This document shows, one piece after another, positions 17,203 to 26,028 of a stretch of DNA of 64,000 nucleotides. Under the pieces are notes generated by a model. It did no database searches and was not told the origin of the DNA. It saw only the letters and a list, made by a program, of their open reading frames with translations. The stretch is taken from positions 3,968,001-4,032,000 of the forward strand of contig NZ_CP102826.1 of NCBI RefSeq assembly GCF_025643595.1, given 5' to 3'. The translations under genes were made by a program, and so were the position numbers. This DNA comes from Saccharopolyspora rosea. Its GTDB lineage: Bacteria; Actinomycetota; Actinomycetes; Mycobacteriales; Pseudonocardiaceae. Positions within the stretch are counted from its first letter, which is position 1. Every line of letters begins with the position of its first letter.

Positions 17203-18396
17203 TCATTCGGCCCCGTAGAGGTCGGCTGGCAGTCGGTCCGCGCGGGTGTGCGGACGGTACGACGGGTCCAGCCGGACGAGGTCCCACTCGTTGATCCAGG
17301 CCCGCACGTACTGGCGCATCCGGTTGGAGCCGGAGCGCGCGAGGCCGGGGACGTCGGGCGGGGACCAGTCGTACGCCGCCCCGTGCAGCTCCTTGATGCG
17401 CCGGTAGGCGTGGTCGAGTTCGGTGTCGTCCGGTGGGGCGAGCACGCGCAACGCCCGGCTGATCACGTCCATGCCGTACGTCGCCCGGTCGGCGAGCTCG
17501 GCGGTGCCTGCGGCCTTGCGGTTCCGCAGCCGGGCGGGCAGTTTCTCCTTCTCCCGCCGGGCGTCCAGCACCGCGGCCGGGAAGTCGTCGGTGAGCGCGA
17601 ACACCGCGCTCACCGGCGCGCGCGGACCGGTGTCGCCGCTCGGGAACCAGCGTCCGATCTCCGCATACGCCTTCGCCCGGCTGATCAGCGGGTACCGCGC
17701 GATCAGCTCGACCTCGTCGAAGAAGACGATCCAGCCCCGGTACCCCGCGGCCTTCATCAGGTGCGCGGCGAACCGGATCCGCTGCCGGGCCAGTTCGGCG
17801 GGTGCGACGCGGCCGATGGCCGGCTTCTCCCCCATCCGCCGCAGGCGCCGCCGGAGTTCCGGTGTGGACAGGTTGTCCCCGGCCCAGAACCGGACGATCG
17901 CGTGGTGGAAGTCGTCCTGCGGCTTGCAGTTCGCGTGCAGCAGCAGCGTGGCGGCGAAACGGGCGTCGAACTCCGATCCCGGTGCGTTGACCGCGAGCAT
18001 GAGGTCGCCGTACTCGGCGCGGCGCGGTTCGAGCGCGGCGGCGATGTTCTCGACCGCGGGACCGGTCCCGTCCGGCAGCACCGCGCGGTCCAGTGCGGCC
18101 CAGGCCACCTTGACGGGGTCGTAGAGCGGGGTTTCCTTGCTCACCACGACGTGGCTGACCACGTAGCCCTCCCGGCGGGCCAGCAGTCCCAGGTGCCGCA
18201 TCAGGTGGCTCTTGCCGGAACCGAATCCGCCGCCGAGCAGCATGCCCCCGCCGGTGCCGACCCGTCCCAGCAGCGCGGTGAACTCGTCCTCGATGGCCGT
18301 CTGCGCGCTGCCGAGCGCGTCGACGGCCCCGGAGTTCGGCACCCCGGCGCGCAGCGATTCGATGATCTGCCGTTCCCACGCGGGCGAAGTGGACAT
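17203..18396 (-). CDS. BrxD-like ATPase (DUF2791, BREX ATP-binding family)
   Basis: P-loop ATPase of 397 residues of the DUF2791/BrxD type. Walker A is GGGFGSGKS at residues 55-63 and Walker B is WIVFFDEVEL; the VVSKETPLYDP stretch between them is typical of the family. The C-terminal half is helical. In BREX systems such ATPases help exclude phage, but relatives also occur in small operons of unknown purpose. Here the other BREX parts (PglX methylase, PglZ, BrxL) are absent. The gene starts one base after the stop of the next gene upstream (TGACATG) and is the third of a three-gene set. It is followed closely by the sugar genes, so all six may be one transcript. Confidence 0.85.
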   Translation of the reverse strand: MSTSPAWERQIIESLRAGVPNSGAVDALGSAQTAIEDEFTALLGRVGTGGGMLLGGGFGSGKSHLMRHLGLLARREGYVVSHVVVSKETPLYDPVKVAWAALDRAVLPDGTGPAVENIAAALEPRRAEYGDLMLAVNAPGSEFDARFAATLLLHANCKPQDDFHHAIVRFWAGDNLSTPELRRRLRRMGEKPAIGRVAPAELARQRIRFAAHLMKAAGYRGWIVFFDEVELIARYPLISRAKAYAEIGRWFPSGDTGPRAPVSAVFALTDDFPAAVLDARREKEKLPARLRNRKAAGTAELADRATYGMDVISRALRVLAPPDDTELDHAYRRIKELHGAAYDWSPPDVPGLARSGSNRMRQYVRAWINEWDLVRLDPSYRPHTRADRLPADLYGAE

Positions 18397-18397
18397 G

Positions 18398-19408
18398 TCA
18401 CTCCCTGGGGTTCCGGGTGACGTGCACGAGCGATCCGAACGGGTTGACCCGCTCCGCGTCGTACACCTCGTTCGCCACGCGCAGGTACAGCGCGTGGTAG
18501 GCGGGCAGTCCTCGGACGGTGTCCACCACCATCCGCTGCGGCATGGTGACCACCAGCAGGAACGCCAGCAGGTCGTCGGTGCCGTCCACGAACTGCCGCA
18601 GGATCTCGAAGGTGTCCAGGGCGGCGGCCTTCGTGTAGTAGAAGCCGCGCCGCGCCGCCGCCGGCGGGCGTCGGCCCACCGCGACCCGTCCCACGTCGAG
18701 TTCGACGACGATGCCGGGCGCTCCGGTCATGTGCACCCAGCGGCTCAGCGAGTTGAACATGTACCGGGCCTGGTGCCGCGCCACGCGGGCGTGCAGCCCG
18801 ACGGTGCGCAGCTCGGCCACCGGCACGCTGTGCCCGCGCAGCCAGCGGAGCACGATGTTGTGCTCGTCGGCGTCGGTGTCGACCCAGTCCAGCAACGACT
18901 CGCACAACCGCAGCATCGCCACCCGGAACTGGTGCATGAGCAGGTTCTCCCCGAGCAGTTCGCGTTCCAGGCGGCGTCGCACCGTCCGGTACAGCTCGCC
19001 GTGGTGCAGGCCGTTGGCCTCGGCGACCCGGCGGACCTGGACCGAGACCTCGGGCGGCTGCCCGGGATCCGGCGGGATGTCCAGTCCGGCGTAGACGCGG
19101 TGCAGGAAGTCGGCGGCGAGCCGGACCCAGTCGACGTTGCGCGACACCGCGAAGAACAGCTCCTCGACGAACTGGACGCGGGTCTGCGCGGCGTCCAGCC
19201 GGACGTGCAGGTAACCGCCGTCGCACGCGGCGTTCTCCAGCCGTTTCGAGAAGTACGAGGTCGTCGTGTCCTCATCGCCCGCGACGAATTTGACCGAGGC
19301 CCCGCCGCCGTGCACGTAGGCGTGCAGGTACTCGTTCCGCACGTGCTTGACGTACTCGTCGACTTCCAAGGCGGGCGTACCGTCGGAGGTGGTCGGTTTC
19401 ACCCTCAT
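18398..19408 (-). CDS. DUF2791-like protein with a degenerate P-loop
   Basis: A 336-residue protein built like the BREX ATP-binding family but with both nucleotide motifs eroded. Where GGYGSGKT is expected there is AGDEDTTTSYF (residues 43-53), and the Walker B position reads GIVVELDVGRV. The surrounding pattern is otherwise intact: GGGASVKF before, GGYLHVRLDAAQTR after, and the mid-domain WLRGHSVPVAELRTVGL. It is probably a non-hydrolysing partner of the ATPase encoded next. Start ATG 19408 is chosen for AAGGA upstream; an ATG at 19441 with no clear site would add eleven residues. Middle gene of the trio. Confidence 0.7.
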   Translation of the reverse strand: MRVKPTTSDGTPALEVDEYVKHVRNEYLHAYVHGGGASVKFVAGDEDTTTSYFSKRLENAACDGGYLHVRLDAAQTRVQFVEELFFAVSRNVDWVRLAADFLHRVYAGLDIPPDPGQPPEVSVQVRRVAEANGLHHGELYRTVRRRLERELLGENLLMHQFRVAMLRLCESLLDWVDTDADEHNIVLRWLRGHSVPVAELRTVGLHARVARHQARYMFNSLSRWVHMTGAPGIVVELDVGRVAVGRRPPAAARRGFYYTKAAALDTFEILRQFVDGTDDLLAFLLVVTMPQRMVVDTVRGLPAYHALYLRVANEVYDAERVNPFGSLVHVTRNPRE

Positions 19409-19575
19409 CTGGCCGTCCTTCGAGAATAGGCTGACGGACATGCGCCGGAGACGAACCGCGGACCGGCGGACCGAACACGTCCCGGGATCCGCTGCACGAG
19501 CGGCGTGCGCCGCTTCCCCTTCCGGCGAGCGGGCGCGCAGCGGGCACCGCCGCGCAGAGCACCCCGGAAATCTCC

Positions 19576-20367
19576 CTAGGCTGCCGGTTCGACGAAGGAA
19601 ACGCCCCAGTACTGCCTGCGCCGACCGTCCCGGCCGACGGTGCTGAGCACCCCGTTCCCGCGCGTTCCGGTGCTCGCGCACCAGCGCAGCTTCCGGTCGG
19701 TGCGCATCGTGCCGGTGATCCCGCTGTCGTCGAGCAGGTACAGATCGCGGGTGAACTCCTGCTTGGTGTACTCCTTGTCCTGCCCCGGCAGCAGGGTCAG
19801 CAGCCGCCAGATGTCGACGAGCCGGACGACCGAACCGGCACGGGCCCCGCGCTGCGCGACGATCAGGTCGTAGGCGTCGAGAATGCTGTTGAAAAAAGCC
19901 GCGTAGCGGAATTTCGGTCTGCTGCGCTGGTGGTCGGCCAGACTCTGCACGACGACCGAGGGACGCAACCGGTGGTCCCGCTCCCCGTCCACCTCCAGGG
20001 CCGCGTGCTCGGCCCGCACCCGGACGACCGCGGGCGGGCACAGCAGTCGGCCGTCCTCCTCGAACACGCTCAGACCGGCGGATTCGGCGGTCGCGCGGAG
20101 CTCGGACAGGTAGCCCTCGGAGCGGAGGTAGGTGGTGGGATCAGCGGGGAAGGAGTCCTGCATCTCGGCGACCGCGCCGGACAGCTCGGAGGCGAGTTTC
20201 CCCAGCGCCTCCAGGGTCGCGGAAAGCTTTCCCAAACAGCCCTCCGCGGAATAGGCCCTCGCGCGGGACAGTTCCCGGACGAATTCCTTCGCACTGCTTT
20301 CGGTCTGTTGACTTCGACTTTCCAGGAGACCTAGTATTTGTTCGAGCGGGCGTTGTTGCGTCACCAC
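19576..20367 (-). CDS. Hypothetical protein, first gene of the ATPase trio
   Basis: About 263 residues; family not recognised. The N-terminal third is helical and may form a coiled coil (QILGLLESRSQQTESSAKEF, then LGKLSATLEALGKLASELS). The C-terminal part (SVVRLVDIWRLLTLLPGQD, then EYTKQEFTRDLYLLDDSGI) looks like a winged-helix or protein-contact domain. There is no good ATG. I place the start at GTG 20367, with GAGGGGG about ten bases upstream; a second GTG follows directly at 20364. It is the first of three minus-strand genes with the two BREX-type proteins, from which I infer a shared complex. There is a gap of 167 bases before the next gene. Confidence 0.6.
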   Translation of the reverse strand: MVTQQRPLEQILGLLESRSQQTESSAKEFVRELSRARAYSAEGCLGKLSATLEALGKLASELSGAVAEMQDSFPADPTTYLRSEGYLSELRATAESAGLSVFEEDGRLLCPPAVVRVRAEHAALEVDGERDHRLRPSVVVQSLADHQRSRPKFRYAAFFNSILDAYDLIVAQRGARAGSVVRLVDIWRLLTLLPGQDKEYTKQEFTRDLYLLDDSGITGTMRTDRKLRWCASTGTRGNGVLSTVGRDGRRRQYWGVSFVEPAA

Positions 20368-20814
20368 CGAGTATCGATCCCCCTCGGGCGCGAACGGATC
20401 CGGCTTATGCGTTTTCCTTCCGGTTCGGGCAGTCGAACACGAGCCGGGTGCACACACGAGCGGCAGGTACCGCAGCAATTCCAGTGCCCCCAGCGAGCGA
20501 CCGGCAGGATTCCGAAAATGCGGCGAAGTCCGCACTCCCGGTCGCCACGGCATGACACTACTTGGCGATGCCGTCCCGTTACAACCCCTTTGCGTGGGGA
20601 GAACCACAAATATCTCAGCGCGGTCACGCATCGTCGTACGCCACCGGCGGCGGCTCGTCGTCCAGGATGAATCCGCGGCACTGGAACTCGCTCGATCGGC
20701 CCAGGACGAGGCCGTCCGGTGACGGAACACCAATCATCCGAGGTCCCGACGATTTCCCGGCGAATAATCGCCGATCGAACCGTCGATCGCTCCCGACAGG
20801 AATCAGGTGAACAC
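20368..20814. promoter_or_regulatory. Divergent intergenic region, 447 bases
   Basis: This gap lies between the minus-strand ATPase trio and a plus-strand oxidoreductase gene, so promoters for both must be here. The middle (about 20560-20625) has AT-rich patches for this genome (GTTACAACCCCTTTGCG, ACCACAAATATCTCAG). An open frame runs into it from the downstream gene (from 20719), but the ATG at 20815 fits the protein family better. I saw no repeat copy, hairpin or convincing promoter boxes. Confidence 0.4.
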
Positions 20815-21777
20815 ATGAGCAAGGGCGCACAGCGATGGGGACTGCTGCTGCCGCAGGGAGCCCACCTGGAACTGGCCGGTGTGGACCCGGCGCGGGCGTG
20901 GGGGCACGTGCTCGACGCGGCGGCGGAGGCCGAACGGCTCGGCTACGGCTCGGTGTGGACCATCGACCGGAGCGAAACGCTGCCGCGGCGCGAACCGGAG
21001 CCGGTGTTCGACAGCTGGACCGCGCTCGCGGCGGTCGCCCAGCGCACCGAGCGGATCGGACTCGGGCACCTCGGCCCGGGTGCGCCGTTCCGCGACCCGG
21101 CGCTGCTGGCGAAACGCGCCGCGACCCTGGACGTCATGTCCGGCGGCCGGATGGAGCTGGCCCTGGAGCCGACCGGCCACCCCTCGGAACACCGGGCGCA
21201 CGGCGTGCCGGTGCCCGATCCCGCGGTCCGGCGCGCCGCACTGGCCGAGACCGTCGAGGCGTTGCGACTCCTGTGGACGCGGCAGCGGGTGTCGTCCGAG
21301 GGCGAGCACGTCGTGCTGGACCAGGCGTTCAGCTCGCCGAAACCGGCGAACGGCGGCATTCGCCTGCACGTCCACGAGGACGCCGTCGAAGCGGTGCCCG
21401 CGCAGGCGGTCGACGGCGTGCTGTGGCAGGCGCCGCCCGAGGTGGTGCGGGCCGGTGTCGAGACCTTCCGCAAGCGCTGCGAAGCGGCCGGCGCGGACCC
21501 GGACGCCGTCGAGCACGCGGTGCTGCTGGAGTCCAGGATCTTCGACACCGAGGACGAGCGGGACCGCTGGCTGGCCACCCCGCACGTGGTCATCTTCTGG
21601 AGCGAGCACCCGGACCTCTACATGCGCCGCAACCTGGTCGGGACGGTGGACGCGGTCCGCGACCGGGTCCGCGCCTACCTCGACGCCGGTGCGAGGCGTT
21701 TCCTGGTCTGGTTCCGCGACTACCCGGAGCTGACCAGCGCGCGGCGGTTCATGAGCGAGGTGGTCGCGTGGCTGTGA
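20815..21777 (+). CDS. LLM-class flavin/F420-dependent oxidoreductase
   Basis: Luciferase-like TIM-barrel oxidoreductase of 320 residues, likely using F420 or FMN. WGLLLPQGAHLELAG at the start, GYGSVWTIDRSE, RIGLGHLGPGAPFRDPALLA and TLDVMSGGRMELALEP are the family pattern. One of four such proteins in the window. ATG 20815 is preceded by a weak AGGTG; in-frame starts further up look less likely. The last ten bases overlap the next gene, which implies translational coupling. Mitomycin clusters are known to carry several F420-type oxidoreductases; which step this one serves cannot be told from sequence. Confidence 0.87.
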   Translation: MSKGAQRWGLLLPQGAHLELAGVDPARAWGHVLDAAAEAERLGYGSVWTIDRSETLPRREPEPVFDSWTALAAVAQRTERIGLGHLGPGAPFRDPALLAKRAATLDVMSGGRMELALEPTGHPSEHRAHGVPVPDPAVRRAALAETVEALRLLWTRQRVSSEGEHVVLDQAFSSPKPANGGIRLHVHEDAVEAVPAQAVDGVLWQAPPEVVRAGVETFRKRCEAAGADPDAVEHAVLLESRIFDTEDERDRWLATPHVVIFWSEHPDLYMRRNLVGTVDAVRDRVRAYLDAGARRFLVWFRDYPELTSARRFMSEVVAWL

Positions 21778-23363
21778 ACGCGACCACGGCGATCCCGTTC
21801 CTCAGCGACGCCTGGCTGGCCGCGGCCGGGGCCGCGTTCGCCGACCTGCCGGTGTGCCCGGATTCCGCGGTGCGGTTCGGTTTCACCGTCACCGACCCGC
21901 CGCCGGGGGTGGTCGGCGAATTCGGGCTGGTGCTCGACCTCGACTCCGGCGGCATCCGGCTGGACCGCGACGCCGACTCGGGGAACCCGACCCTGCGGCT
22001 GTCCTACCACGACGCCGCCGCGTTCCTGCTCGGGTCCGCGTTGGACCGGGTGCGCGTGTTCGAATCCGGCCGCACCGAGCTCACCGGCAACCTCACCCAC
22101 GTCTTCTTCGCCGATCGCACGCTGCAACAGGACACCGGTGGGCTGCTCGCCCGGCTGCGGCGCCGCACCGGTGGGCTGCCCGACGGGCTCGGCGACATCG
22201 GCTGGACGGGCCGCAATTCCTTCGTGGACACCCCCGCGGAGGAACGCGCGGCGGCCGACGCGGCGGCCGACGAACTGCCCCGCGCGGTCGCGGCACTGCG
22301 GTCCGAAGTCGGCGACTCCGCTCCCGGGGCCCAGGTGTACGTGTCGCGGGACGGCCGGGTGCTCGCCGACTTCGCGTTGGGCACCGCTCGTCCCGGGGTG
22401 GCGTTCACCCGCCGCTCGCCGACCCTGTGGTACTGCTGCGCCAAACCGCTCGGGTCGCTGGCGGTCGGGCAGCTGTGGGAGCGCGGACTGCTCGACCCGT
22501 TCGCCCCGGTGTGCGGGTACCTGCCCGACTTCACCGGGCAGGGCCGGGAAGAACTCACCCTGGCCCAGGTCATGACGCACACCGCTGCGGTGCCGACCGG
22601 GCTCGACCCGGTGCACGGCGCGCTGTACGCCTCCGACGCGCGGCACCGCGCGCTGGTCCGCGAGCTGGCGGTTCCCGCCGACCCCCGGCCCGGAACCCGG
22701 GTGAACTACAGCCAGTGGTGGGGCTGGCTGCTGCTCGCCGAGGTCCTGGAGGCCGTGGACGGGCGGTGCTACGAGCAGTACGTCGAGGAGGAGATCCTGC
22801 GGCCGTGCGGGATCTCCGGCACCACGCGGGTGCGGCTGACCGCCGAGGAGTTCGGCGACGTCGGCGAGACCCTGCCGCTGGTCTACATCAGCGCGCGCGG
22901 CCGCCCCGCGCAACCGACCTACTGGTTCTCCAGCGAAGCGGCGACGACCTGCCGACTGCCCGGTGTCAACACCCGCGGTCCGATGGCCGACCTCGGCCGG
23001 TTCTTCGAGGTGCTGCTGGCCGGCGGACGGGCCCCGGGCGGGCGGATCGCGGCGCCGACGACCATCGCCGCCCTCACCGCGCGGCACCGCAGCGGGTTGC
23101 GCGACGCGTTCGGCAACGCCGACTGGGGGTTGGGCCTCCGGCTGGAATGCGGTCACCTGGACCCGTCGCTGACCAGCTTCAGCAGGTTCAGCTCGCCCCG
23201 GTCCTACGGGCACGACGGGCTGTGGACGGCCGTCGCCTTCGCCGACCCGGACGCCGGGCTGGTCGTCGCCCTGCACCTCAACGGCAAGACGCACCACGAC
23301 CAGCACCGCGCGCGGCTCACCGCGATCTGCGACGCGATCTACGAGGACCTGGGGCTGTGCTGA
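21768..23363 (+). CDS. SCP2-like/serine-hydrolase-like (beta-lactamase fold) fusion
   Basis: A 531-residue protein in two parts. Residues 1-170 look like an SCP2 sterol-carrier-type lipid-binding domain (GLVLDLDSGGIRLD, DAAAFLLGSALDRVRVFE, LTHVFFADRTLQ). The rest is a class C beta-lactamase/esterase-fold domain: QVYVSRDGRVLADFALG, then WYCCAKPLGSLAVGQLW, MTHTAAVPTGLD, VNYSQWWGWLLLAEVLE and GHDGLWTAVAFADPDAG. The SxxK nucleophile motif of the family reads CCAK here, with Cys223 at the serine position, and Y-x-N reads YSQ. It may be a cysteine-based acyl transferase or hydrolase, or an inactive binding protein. Start GTG 21768 has GCGAGG upstream. A clean terminator follows. Confidence 0.78.
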   Translation: MAVNATTAIPFLSDAWLAAAGAAFADLPVCPDSAVRFGFTVTDPPPGVVGEFGLVLDLDSGGIRLDRDADSGNPTLRLSYHDAAAFLLGSALDRVRVFESGRTELTGNLTHVFFADRTLQQDTGGLLARLRRRTGGLPDGLGDIGWTGRNSFVDTPAEERAAADAAADELPRAVAALRSEVGDSAPGAQVYVSRDGRVLADFALGTARPGVAFTRRSPTLWYCCAKPLGSLAVGQLWERGLLDPFAPVCGYLPDFTGQGREELTLAQVMTHTAAVPTGLDPVHGALYASDARHRALVRELAVPADPRPGTRVNYSQWWGWLLLAEVLEAVDGRCYEQYVEEEILRPCGISGTTRVRLTAEEFGDVGETLPLVYISARGRPAQPTYWFSSEAATTCRLPGVNTRGPMADLGRFFEVLLAGGRAPGGRIAAPTTIAALTARHRSGLRDAFGNADWGLGLRLECGHLDPSLTSFSRFSSPRSYGHDGLWTAVAFADPDAGLVVALHLNGKTHHDQHRARLTAICDAIYEDLGLC

Positions 23364-23365
23364 CC

Positions 23366-23395
23366 GCGGGTCCCCGGCGCGGGCCGGGGACCCGC
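23366..23395. terminator. Bidirectional terminator hairpin
   Basis: Perfect 13-base stem: GCGGGTCCCCGGC at 23366-23378 pairs with GCCGGGGACCCGC at 23383-23395 across a four-base loop. It sits between two convergent stop codons (23363 plus, 23401 minus), so it can serve both genes. Confidence 0.85.
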
Positions 23396-23400
23396 CGCGG

Positions 23401-24885
23401 TCATCGGATGCCCTGCGCGAACCGGAAGAACCCGGTGGGGTCGTACTTGCGCTTGACCGCCGACAGGCGCGGGTAGTTCTCCGCGTAGTACGCCTGCTCC
23501 CAGTTCGACAGCCGGGCGTCGATGAAGTTCTGGTAGGACTCGCCGTTCGAGTGGGGGTCGGCCGCGGCGAATCCGCGGTCGACCCAGGACTCCGCCGCCC
23601 GGATCGCGTCCTCGTCCGGGACCGGGGCCGCCGTCTCCACCGAGAAGCCGAGGTAGAACTCGGTGTCGCGGTGGACGTAGGCGGTGTCGGTGCGAGCCGG
23701 CCGATTGGCCTGGCCGCCGAGCGCGAACAGGCTCAGGACGCGGTTCTGCCCGGCCCTGCGGTCCGCGTCGAACGCCGTCAGGAGCTCGGCGACACCCCAG
23801 TCCGGGATCGCCTGCCCGAACAGCCTGCTGCGGTCGATGAAGTGCAGTTGCCGGACGATTTCCGCGTCCGGGTTGTGCCCCACCCACTGGCGCTGCTCCG
23901 GGGTCTTCTCGGCGCACCCGTACCCCTGGAGCATCGCGTCCAGGTACGACGCCGTGTCCGCGGTCCGCGACTCGGGTTCGGCGCCGACGGCCGCGACGAG
24001 CGCGGCGAGTTCGCGGTCCAGCGCCGCCGGATCGGCGAACCAGCCACCGCTGACCGCGACCACCGGCACCGCCCCCGGCGCGGCGTCGGGGAGCACGACG
24101 GCGAGCGCTCCGCCGAGGTGGTCCGGCCCGTCGATGATCCACCGCTGCCAGGCGGCGATGACGTCGGCGGCCCGGTCCCAGGGCCAGGTGAGCATGAACG
24201 TGGTGACCTCGCGCAGCCGGCTCGGCCGCACCTCGAATTCCGTGATGACGCCGAAGTTCCCGCCGCCACCGCCGCGCAGCGCCCAGAACAGGTCGGGCTC
24301 CTCCGATTCGGAGCAGCGCACGACGCTCCCGTCCGCGAGCACCACCTCGGCGCCGGTGAGCTGATCGCACGCCATGCCGTGCAGCCGGGTGTCGAGCCCG
24401 AAACCGCCGCCGGTGAGGAAACCGCCTGCGCACACGGTCGGGAATCCGCCCTGCGGCGCGGTCAAGCCGTGCTCCCACGCCTTGGTCAGCGTGTCCACCT
24501 GCCGCGATCCGGGCCCGATCAGCAGCCGCGGATCGCCCGTGCCCGGGTCCGGGGAGACCTCCGCGCGCGCCAGCCGGGAAGTGTCGATGACCAGGCCGTC
24601 GGTGCTGGAGTACCCGGCCATGCTGTGCCCGCCGGAGCGGGGAGCCGCGTGCAGGTCGTGGTCCTGGCAGAACGCCAGGCAGGCGGCGATGTCCTCGGCG
24701 GTCTCGCAGAAGGCGACCGCCCGCGGCGCGATGGAGTCGAACTGGGAGTAGAAGGTGCGGCGCGCCCGGTCGTAACCGCTGTCGGCGGGCCGCACCAGAT
24801 CACCGCGCAACGCGCGGGACAGGGCGTCCCAGCGCGCCGACTCCGGCTCCGCGGCCGTGCGTGCATTCCCGTCGTGCTCTGCCAC
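23401..24885 (-). CDS. Berberine-bridge-type FAD-linked oxidase (MitR/McrA-like)
   Basis: FAD-dependent oxidase of 494 residues with a PCMH-type FAD domain and a BBE domain at the end (SYQNFIDARLSNWEQAYY, then RLSAVKRKYDPTGFFRFAQG). RSGGHSMAGYS holds the histidine that carries covalent FAD; a cysteine in PTVCAGGFLTGGGFG could be a second attachment point. In mitomycin producers, MitR and the resistance protein McrA belong to this family, and McrA re-oxidises reduced mitomycin; this protein could be either a biosynthetic oxidase or a resistance factor. Start GTG 24885 has GGGAG seven bases upstream. It stands alone, with terminators or repeats on both sides. I saw no signal peptide. Confidence 0.88.
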   Translation of the reverse strand: MAEHDGNARTAAEPESARWDALSRALRGDLVRPADSGYDRARRTFYSQFDSIAPRAVAFCETAEDIAACLAFCQDHDLHAAPRSGGHSMAGYSSTDGLVIDTSRLARAEVSPDPGTGDPRLLIGPGSRQVDTLTKAWEHGLTAPQGGFPTVCAGGFLTGGGFGLDTRLHGMACDQLTGAEVVLADGSVVRCSESEEPDLFWALRGGGGGNFGVITEFEVRPSRLREVTTFMLTWPWDRAADVIAAWQRWIIDGPDHLGGALAVVLPDAAPGAVPVVAVSGGWFADPAALDRELAALVAAVGAEPESRTADTASYLDAMLQGYGCAEKTPEQRQWVGHNPDAEIVRQLHFIDRSRLFGQAIPDWGVAELLTAFDADRRAGQNRVLSLFALGGQANRPARTDTAYVHRDTEFYLGFSVETAAPVPDEDAIRAAESWVDRGFAAADPHSNGESYQNFIDARLSNWEQAYYAENYPRLSAVKRKYDPTGFFRFAQGIR

Positions 24886-25089
24886 GATGCAGCTCCCTTT
24901 CGTCCCGGCGGCGCAACGTCTCGAACACCCAGGCCGCTGGCGGAAACGCCGTCGGATTCCGGTTTCAACGCCACCGCATTCGACGTCGGTCGGATCTCGT
25001 GCGGGGAAAATGACCCTAGCAGTCGTTTCGGACAGCACGTGGCGACCCCGATTCGTGCGGTCGCAACCACATTCCGTCCCTTCACCCAA

Positions 25090-25308
25090 GTGCCTGTCTT
25101 TGGACCTGCTCCCGGAACCCGCGTGGCAAGCGGCGCCAGCCGCTTCCTCTTTCGGTGAGCGGTCTCGCCGCTGGCACCGCCGCGGGTTCTCCGACAAGCA
25201 CAGCGGCGCGTCAGCGCCTCCGTGGGGGGCGGTGGCCGGGCGACGGGCGGGCCGCTGAGGTTCCGCTCCCGGCACCGCCACCCACAACGAGTTCGAAGAC
25301 CGGCGCTA
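25090..25308. repeat. Dispersed repeat with inverted ends, copy C
   Basis: Occupies most of the gap between the HAD phosphatase stop and the FAD oxidase start (24886-25305); the remaining 204 bases show nothing clear apart from the GTG gene's own leader. Left end GTGCCTGTCTTTGGACCTGC; right end CCACAACGAGTTCGAAGACC. The internal stretch GCCGCTTCCTCTTTCGGTGAG is the reverse complement of the CTCACCGAAAGAG...AGCGGC block seen in copies A, E and F. The right end contributes the TAG stop of the HAD gene. Confidence 0.72.
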
Positions 25309-26028
25309 ACCCGTTCGGGGTATTTCCGGACTGCCGGAATTGCTGTCACCGGCCCGTTCGCCCTGGTCCTCGGCGAGCCGCGCGATCTCCGCCGGTTCGC
25401 GCACCACGAAGTCCGGGGCGGCCGCCCGCAGTCCCGCTTCGTCGCCCTCCCCCCACACGGCGGCGGCCGACGCCACTCCGGCGGCCCGCGCGCTGCGCAG
25501 GTCGCTGACCGCGTCGCCCACCATCACCGCCGCGCCGGGCGGGACCGCCAGCTCGCGCAGCGCCCGCCGGACGATGTCCGGAGCGGGTTTCGGGCGCGGC
25601 ACCTCGTCACTGCCGATCACCGCGCCGAACAGCGGCAGCAGCCCGAGGTCGCCGAGCAGCGAACGCGCCCGCGCACCGCTCTTGCCGGTGGCGACGGCGG
25701 TGCGGATCCCGAGGTCCCGCAGGCGGTGCAGCATCGCGGGCACCCCGTCGTAGACCCGGACCCGGGACTGCAGGCGGTAGCTCTCCCGGACGAACGGTGC
25801 TTCCATGTCCGGGGGCAGTCCCATGATCCGCATGATCTCGGGGAAGTAGCGGCCCAGGTGGGCGCAGTACTCGCGGAACGGCGGGTCGCCCTCCCCGACC
25901 ACCTCGCGGTAGGCGGCGGCGAACGCCTCGCGCATCACGGCGAAGCTGTCCACCAGAACGCCGTCGAGGTCGAACACCACCGCGCGCAGGCCCGGAACCG
26001 GCCGCGCGGGGAGCGGATCAGCAGGCAT
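25306..26028 (-). CDS. HAD-family phosphatase (RifM-like)
   Basis: Haloacid-dehalogenase-fold phosphatase of 240 residues. Motif I DLDGVLVDS carries the nucleophilic aspartate, motif II is VATGKSG, the motif III lysine is in PRPKPAPD, and motif IV is VGDAVSDLRSA. In AHBA pathways a HAD phosphatase (RifM) works with the RifL oxidoreductase and RifN kinase in aminosugar phosphate supply; I infer that role from the RifL- and RifK-like genes upstream. Its ATG overlaps the upstream stop by one base (TGATG). It is the last gene of the long minus-strand operon and its stop lies in repeat copy C. Confidence 0.88.
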   Translation of the reverse strand: MPADPLPARPVPGLRAVVFDLDGVLVDSFAVMREAFAAAYREVVGEGDPPFREYCAHLGRYFPEIMRIMGLPPDMEAPFVRESYRLQSRVRVYDGVPAMLHRLRDLGIRTAVATGKSGARARSLLGDLGLLPLFGAVIGSDEVPRPKPAPDIVRRALRELAVPPGAAVMVGDAVSDLRSARAAGVASAAAVWGEGDEAGLRAAAPDFVVREPAEIARLAEDQGERAGDSNSGSPEIPRTG

